This document shows, one piece after another, positions 61,881 to 64,000 of a DNA stretch of 64,000 nt. How positions within the stretch are numbered: position 1 is the first letter of the stretch; every line of letters begins with the position of its first letter. The notes under the pieces were generated by a model. It did not search any database. It saw nothing but the letters and a program-made list of their open reading frames with translations, and had not been told where the DNA came from. Origin of the DNA: Moritella dasanensis ArB 0140 (lineage in GTDB: Bacteria > Pseudomonadota > Gammaproteobacteria > Enterobacterales > Moritellaceae). Where the stretch lies: assembly GCF_000276805.1 (NCBI RefSeq), contig NZ_AKXQ01000009.1, forward strand, positions 1 through 64,000, written 5' to 3'. The position numbers and the translations under genes were made by a program.

Positions 61881-63433
61881 GCGATAGCTTCCTTAGCGAT
61901 ATTCGTTGACAATGCTTGTTGTAAATAATCAGGAAGATCACTTTGTTCAAGTTGTACAAATGTTGTAGGCGATTGTATTTTTGGCGTTTTATGGGAAAAA
62001 TCAATAAAATCTAGACTTGTTGTAACCTTCCATATAATCGTACGATTCATGGTTTCAATGATCCAATAGCGATCATGGTTATCCTTCTTATTTTGCATTA
62101 CTTCAAGCGACCAATCTTCAGGTATTTTAGCATTGGGTTCGCAACTATAAATCACGCCTGATTTTGCGCCGCTAATTCGGACTATTTCATGCATATTTCG
62201 AGCATGCAGTGCTGATTTATAATAACGGTCAGAATAAATGATATGTTTGATCGGTTCACTTAACACTAATGTTCTAAGCAAATCATTTATATTCAATACT
62301 TGACCTTGTTTAAACGTCACACTTGGTAATGGCGTTTTTGTATTCGTAGGGATAAGAAAGTTTGCTGTTGATGCATGCCAATAGCTCATTGGATTTTGCT
62401 GTCGGTCTAACGCATGCAGTAGCTCATCACCTTGCAATAATGGTAATTTATAATCCTTAACCGCCAGGTGAGCAAGCCATATTTGTTGGCTGTAATTAGC
62501 CTGAGGTACCGAGAGGTAACCTGATTTAAACAACCGATTTAACGATTGTATTTGCCATTCTTTAGCGGTAACAACATCCTTTGGCTTGATTGGTAAAAGT
62601 TTAATTTCACCTGAATCAAAATAACCAAAGCATGTATCAATTGCAGATAAGTTTTGTTTACTCATAATAAATGAAGATAAAGCATCATGACTTTTAGGTG
62701 TGTTACACAGTGCTTTTAATGAGGAATCCTCCCACTGCATACCAATACTTTCGATAATACTCGACATAAAGTCATCATTATGTTCATCCGAATAGGCATT
62801 ATTTATCTCAACAAGTTGCTCACGTTCATTAATTTTAGTTGGCAGATTGCCTGTTAATTTAAAATCAACCTGAAATGTACCTTTATCTAGGCTATAAGTA
62901 AGTGTCAGTGTTATATCTTGTTGTTTATTTTTAATACCTGTATTTAATACTTCAACACATAAGTTACTGATATTATTTTTTTGTACCTTTGTACCGTCAT
63001 TAAAAAGAACAGTCTCAAACTCACAATGGAACTTGCTTTCTCTACCTATTTTTTCTGTTTCCGCCCACTCATAAAACTGATTACGCTGTTGATAACCCCC
63101 TTTACGTGTACTTGACGCTACAACCCTCTGCATCAAAAGAGGTTCTTGCGTAAGATATGCGTCATCTTGTAAATACCAGATTTGGTAAAGGCCTCGCTCT
63201 GTAGCAGAATGTTTCCCACTATCAATAACTTCTCCGCCTAACATTGTTAAGCTATTATTTTTCGTCAATTTTTCCTTTTCAAGATAATCGATGAGTCGAG
63301 GAGGTAAACGACCAATATCATCTTCAACTTGCTTAAGAATACGCTGAAGATCCGGTCTTTCTTGTTCTACATTGACTGTTGCGAGTACTTGGTGGCAAAC
63401 AGCTTTAACTTGGCGTTGTAATGTGATTTGCAT
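61877..63433 (-). CDS. Unknown protein with C-terminal HDRY motif, PLD-like
   Basis: A 518-residue protein. The last 120 residues contain VLSEPIKHIIYSDRYYKSAL, and then DNHDRYWIIETMNRTIIWKV followed by TTSLDFIDF. A lone HDRY...S-LDF arrangement is typical of the degenerate PLD-like domains of some defence and phage-associated proteins. The N-terminal 300 residues are unknown, with a helix-rich start. It follows the SF1 helicase by two bases and overlaps the 818-residue gene by four, so the three are one translation unit. Confidence 0.6.
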   Translation of the reverse strand: MQITLQRQVKAVCHQVLATVNVEQERPDLQRILKQVEDDIGRLPPRLIDYLEKEKLTKNNSLTMLGGEVIDSGKHSATERGLYQIWYLQDDAYLTQEPLLMQRVVASSTRKGGYQQRNQFYEWAETEKIGRESKFHCEFETVLFNDGTKVQKNNISNLCVEVLNTGIKNKQQDITLTLTYSLDKGTFQVDFKLTGNLPTKINEREQLVEINNAYSDEHNDDFMSSIIESIGMQWEDSSLKALCNTPKSHDALSSFIMSKQNLSAIDTCFGYFDSGEIKLLPIKPKDVVTAKEWQIQSLNRLFKSGYLSVPQANYSQQIWLAHLAVKDYKLPLLQGDELLHALDRQQNPMSYWHASTANFLIPTNTKTPLPSVTFKQGQVLNINDLLRTLVLSEPIKHIIYSDRYYKSALHARNMHEIVRISGAKSGVIYSCEPNAKIPEDWSLEVMQNKKDNHDRYWIIETMNRTIIWKVTTSLDFIDFSHKTPKIQSPTTFVQLEQSDLPDYLQQALSTNIAKEAIA

Positions 63434-63435
63434 GG

Positions 63436-64000
63436 TTACCCTTTGCTTTTTCGTATTGGCAATGCTTGTGCCAATACGTTTAATTCATTTGATCTAGAGT
63501 TATTTCGGTAATAAGCATGTTGACCGACAACAACTAATTGAAAACGAGCCCGTGTAATAGCGACATTTAAACGATTTGGACTGTCTAAAAAGCCATCACG
63601 ACATGTATTAACCATCGAGAGGAAGGTAAGGTCGGCTTCTTGTCCTTGAAAAAAATCAACAGTACTCAGTTTTATTTCGACATTCTTAAAATTAAATCTT
63701 GCGAAAGAACGCTTGTCGCCGGTTAAAGCCTGTAATTTATCTCGTAAGCATTTTTCTTGTTTTTTGTAGAAGGTTAAAACACCGACGCTGTATTTTTTAT
63801 CTTGCTGAGATGCCCAATCACAAAATGCAGATAGCTCATTGATAATTACTTTGGCTTCTTGCTCATTGGCATTGCCATGTGTATTGCCATTTACATCCAA
63901 CCACACCGCATGTTTATCGTATCGATTGTATTGCCACTCTCTTGCGTTTTTTGTTTGACGACCATCTAATAGAGATATTTGGCTATTATCATCTGAATAG
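63436..64000 (-). CDS. SF1 helicase, C-terminal part, runs off the right edge
   Basis: The last 188 residues of a superfamily-1 helicase (UPF1/AAA_12-like). VGVLTFYKKQEKCLRDKLQA is followed by STVDFFQGQEADLTFLSMVN (motif V with Q-G-x-E) and RLNVAITRARFQLVVVG (motif VI). The Walker A half and the start lie outside the window. It is the first visible gene of the operon and likely provides nucleic-acid unwinding for the system. Its true start and the possible genes upstream cannot be judged here. Confidence 0.88.
   Translation of the reverse strand, partial: YSDDNSQISLLDGRQTKNAREWQYNRYDKHAVWLDVNGNTHGNANEQEAKVIINELSAFCDWASQQDKKYSVGVLTFYKKQEKCLRDKLQALTGDKRSFARFNFKNVEIKLSTVDFFQGQEADLTFLSMVNTCRDGFLDSPNRLNVAITRARFQLVVVGQHAYYRNNSRSNELNVLAQALPIRKSKG

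Overview
The window is an AT-rich stretch from a marine-type gammaproteobacterium. Vibrionaceae or a near relative such as Shewanella is my inference, from the integron attC sites, the insertion-sequence families (IS3, IS21, IS110, ISL3) and the general protein style. Almost nothing looks like core chromosome. It reads as a genomic island or large plasmid segment packed with DNA-modification, restriction and other defence-type genes, separated by insertion-sequence debris and small dispersed repeats. No integrase, tRNA or rRNA gene was found.

Layout. 1-6 kb: the end of a leucine-rich-repeat gene, a dead IS3 element, a Tn3-type resolvase with a recognisable res site, a plasmid-like KfrA-type DNA-binding gene divergent from an unknown HTH gene, and an intact IS110 transposase. 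6-10.4 kb: a DUF6957-like gene, a large HNH protein with a divergent XRE regulator and two palindromic operators, and a relic recombinase. 10.4-39 kb: a DNA 7-deazaguanine (Dpd) modification-restriction system. It has a first dpdA-dpdB pair with the relic of another dpdD, then the restriction arm dpdE-F-G-H-I-J-K-D in one overlapping minus-strand operon, then a second dpdB-dpdA with dpdC and the preQ0 genes queE, queC, queD and folE. FolE, QueD, QueE and QueC make preQ0 from GTP. DpdA, with DpdB, exchanges it for guanine in DNA, and DpdC converts it to the amide form. The other Dpd proteins are the restriction machinery.

39-49 kb: a TOTE-type primase-helicase, a PIN-like cassette gene, a frameshifted SHOCT gene, and a three-gene module (possible OGG-fold protein, DUF559/Vsr-like nuclease, unknown) with a WYL-type regulator. 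49-57.5 kb: mostly plus-strand single genes (ankyrin-like, two PD-(D/E)XK-like nucleases, a cold-shock-domain-like protein) separated by copies of a dispersed repeat. This run ends in three integron cassettes with attC sites and an ISL3 element. 57.6-64 kb: a tight minus-strand operon running off the right edge. It encodes an SF1 helicase, two large proteins with PLD-like traces, DUF2997, DUF1257 and a radical-SAM activase-like protein, and it is the best candidate here for an undescribed system.

Two structural themes stand out. A roughly 130-180 bp repeat containing a CCGCTTCGCGAA core lies just past the 3' end of three unrelated minus-strand modules (TOTE, the OGG/DUF559 module, the SF1/DUF1257 module). 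A second repeat family separates the plus-strand single genes. Both suggest cargo exchanged as modules.
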